From assembly GCA_020024675.1 (NCBI GenBank), contig JAHHTM010000067.1, positions 1-6,717 of the forward strand: a stretch of 6,717 nucleotides of DNA. Direction: 5' to 3'. This document shows, piece by piece, positions 5,571 to 6,717 of this stretch. Under the pieces are notes generated by a model that saw only the letters and a list, made by a program, of their open reading frames with translations, was not told the DNA's origin and ran no database searches. The translations under genes and the position numbers were made by a program. Positions within the stretch are counted from its first letter, which is position 1. Every line of letters starts with the position of its first letter. This DNA is from Muricomes sp. (GTDB lineage Bacteria > Bacillota > Clostridia > Lachnospirales > Lachnospiraceae).

Positions 5571-6717
5571 TTATTTTGTCAAAGAATCTTTTGATATAAC
5601 ATTCGTGTCAATAAGACGCTGAAGTGATTTCAAAATACCGAGTTTTGCATGTGGCCATGTAAGTCCACCCTGAAAATAAACTGCATAAGGTGGCTTTATC
5701 GGTCCGTCTGCACTTAACTCAATAGAAGATCCCTGAACAAATGCACCTGCTGCCATAATTACATCACTGTCGTATCCTGGCATTGGCCATGGCTCTGGTG
5801 TTACATAACTATCAACTGGTGCTGCTGCCTGAATTCCCTGACAAAATCCGATTACGCCTTCTGGTGTACCAAATTCAACAGCCTGAATAATATCGTGACG
5901 GCTTTCACTTCCTGTAGGAACCACTCCAAATCCAAGTTTTTCATAGATATTTGCTGCAAACACAGCTCCTTTTATTGCACTGCATACAACTGTCGGCGCA
6001 AGGAAAAAGCCCTGATAAAATGACGGCATCACTCCAAGTGTTGCACCTACTTCTTTTCCAAGTCCAGGGGAAGTAAGACGATATGCGCAGTTTTCGATCA
6101 GATCTTCTCGGCCTGCAATATAACCTCCGATTGGTGCAAGTCCACCACCTGGATTCTTAATGAGAGAGCCCACTACCATATCTGCTCCCACATCACTTGG
6201 CTCAATTGTCTCTACAAATTCGCCATAGCAATTGTCAACCATACAGATCACATCTGGTTTTACACTTTTAACGAAAGCAATCAGCTCACCAATTTTTTCA
6301 ACGGAATAACTTGGACGTGTCTGATATCCTTTCGAACGCTGAATTGTTACAAGTTTTGTTTTTTCATTAATTGCTTCTTTGATGGCAGGATAATCAAAAT
6401 ATCCATCTTCAAGAAGTTCTACCTGACGATATGTAATACCATATTCTGCAAGTGAACCATTGGATTCTCTAATTCCGATTACTTCTTCTAATGTATCGTA
6501 TGGTTTTCCAACTGGTGAAAGGAGTTCATCTCCTGGTCTTAAATTTGCCGCAAGTGCAAGTGCAAGTGCATGTGTACCACAAGTAATTTGAGGACGCACT
6601 AACGCTGCTTCTGTGTGAAAAGTACTTGCATATACCTGTTCTAAAGTATCTCTACCCATGTCATTGTAACCATATCCTGTAGATGTGCCAAGGCATGCCT
6701 CACTTACATGATTTTCC
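5571..6717 (-). CDS. Methionine gamma-lyase / aluminium resistance family PLP enzyme, 5'-truncated by window edge
   Basis: This is a fold-type I pyridoxal-phosphate enzyme of the family labelled methionine gamma-lyase or aluminium resistance protein (B. subtilis YnbB group). It probably acts on a sulfur amino acid, but the physiological substrate is not known. The frame is open to the window edge: 19 codons precede the Met at 6659 and include GTSTGYGYND, which matches the conserved family N-terminal region. That Met is therefore internal, and the true start lies beyond 6717. In all, 381 residues are visible, and the family norm of roughly 410-430 means only the N-terminus is missing. Counting from the internal Met, visible features are CGTHALALALAANLRPGDEL (27-46, cofactor phosphate region), QRSKGYQTRPSY (107-118), VDNCYGEFVE (141-150, with Asp142 expected to pair with the pyridine nitrogen) and GSLIKNPGGGLAPIGGYIAG (164-183), where Lys168 is the predicted Schiff-base lysine. 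The C-terminal part has RHDIIQAVEFG and PPYAVYFQGGLTWPHAKLG. The catalytic set looks intact. In related clostridia this gene often follows miaA, which cannot be checked here. Confidence 0.92.
   Translation of the reverse strand, partial: ENHVSEACLGTSTGYGYNDMGRDTLEQVYASTFHTEAALVRPQITCGTHALALALAANLRPGDELLSPVGKPYDTLEEVIGIRESNGSLAEYGITYRQVELLEDGYFDYPAIKEAINEKTKLVTIQRSKGYQTRPSYSVEKIGELIAFVKSVKPDVICMVDNCYGEFVETIEPSDVGADMVVGSLIKNPGGGLAPIGGYIAGREDLIENCAYRLTSPGLGKEVGATLGVMPSFYQGFFLAPTVVCSAIKGAVFAANIYEKLGFGVVPTGSESRHDIIQAVEFGTPEGVIGFCQGIQAAAPVDSYVTPEPWPMPGYDSDVIMAAGAFVQGSSIELSADGPIKPPYAVYFQGGLTWPHAKLGILKSLQRLIDTNVISKDSLTK
6550..6573. repeat. Short in-frame hexamer repeat inside the PLP enzyme gene
   Basis: On the plus strand, GCAAGT occurs three times in tandem (6550-6567) followed by an imperfect fourth copy, GCATGT. 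On the coding strand it specifies an alternating Ala-Leu run (HALALALA) in a helix near the cofactor phosphate site. The unit is six bases, so gain or loss of a copy would stay in frame. It is probably a by-product of codon reuse rather than a functional repeat. Confidence 0.6.

Noticed and set aside
5555..5582. A perfect TTGACA (5577-5582) with TATGAA 16 bases downstream on the minus strand, before the BaiN/RdsA-family gene.
   Set aside because: Transcription would start inside the AGGAGG ribosome site and remove part of it. The alternative TAAAAT is only 11 bases from the -35. The TTGACA is part of the last codons of the preceding gene. Most likely chance.
6657..6659. Met codon at 6659 as the start of the PLP enzyme.
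   Set aside because: The frame continues upstream to the window edge with family-conserved residues (GTSTGYGYND directly before), so this Met is internal.
1..6717. A previously undescribed defence, mobile or biosynthetic system.
   Set aside because: All coding space is taken by six recognisable core-type genes on one strand with short gaps. No integrase, transposase, toxin, repeat array or unexplained long non-coding stretch was seen.

Overview
The window looks like a chromosomal housekeeping segment of a low-GC Gram-positive bacterium. It is most likely a member of the Clostridia and probably of the Lachnospiraceae. The reasons are AT-rich coding sequence, purine-rich Shine-Dalgarno sites, tight same-strand gene packing, and the style of the MreB-like and flavoprotein genes. 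The family-level placement is an inference from protein character, not from a search. I see no phage, insertion sequence, tRNA, rRNA, CRISPR array or obvious transferred DNA.

All six genes lie on the minus strand, so they are transcribed from high to low coordinate. In transcription order they are: (1) a 5'-truncated PLP-dependent enzyme of the methionine gamma-lyase / 'aluminium resistance' family (5571 to the window edge); (2) a BaiN/RdsA (HI0933-like) flavoprotein (4323-5540); (3) a larger FAD-dependent dehydrogenase of the COG2509 type with a conserved N-terminal domain of unknown role (2693-4303); (4) the JAMM-motif protein RadC (1905 to about 2597); (5) a divergent MreB-like actin homologue (866-1888); (6) the cell-shape protein MreC (3-863). 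The next gene downstream, outside the window, would be expected to be mreD.

Gaps between genes are 30, 19, about 71-95, 16 and 2 bases. The only gap with room for control is the one before radC (2598-2692), where a plausible extended -10 promoter sits. The window therefore probably holds two functional blocks that may also be read through as one: an upstream metabolic/redox block (PLP enzyme plus two flavoproteins) and a downstream radC-mreB-mreC cell-shape block. The latter is a common bacterial arrangement.

The most noteworthy points are the degenerate nucleotide-binding motifs of the MreB-like protein, the two unrelated flavoproteins of uncertain substrate side by side, and two genes (radC, mreC) for which the longest reading frame starts at a GTG that is probably not the real start. 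I did not find evidence for a new multi-gene system. This is mostly an ordinary core region.
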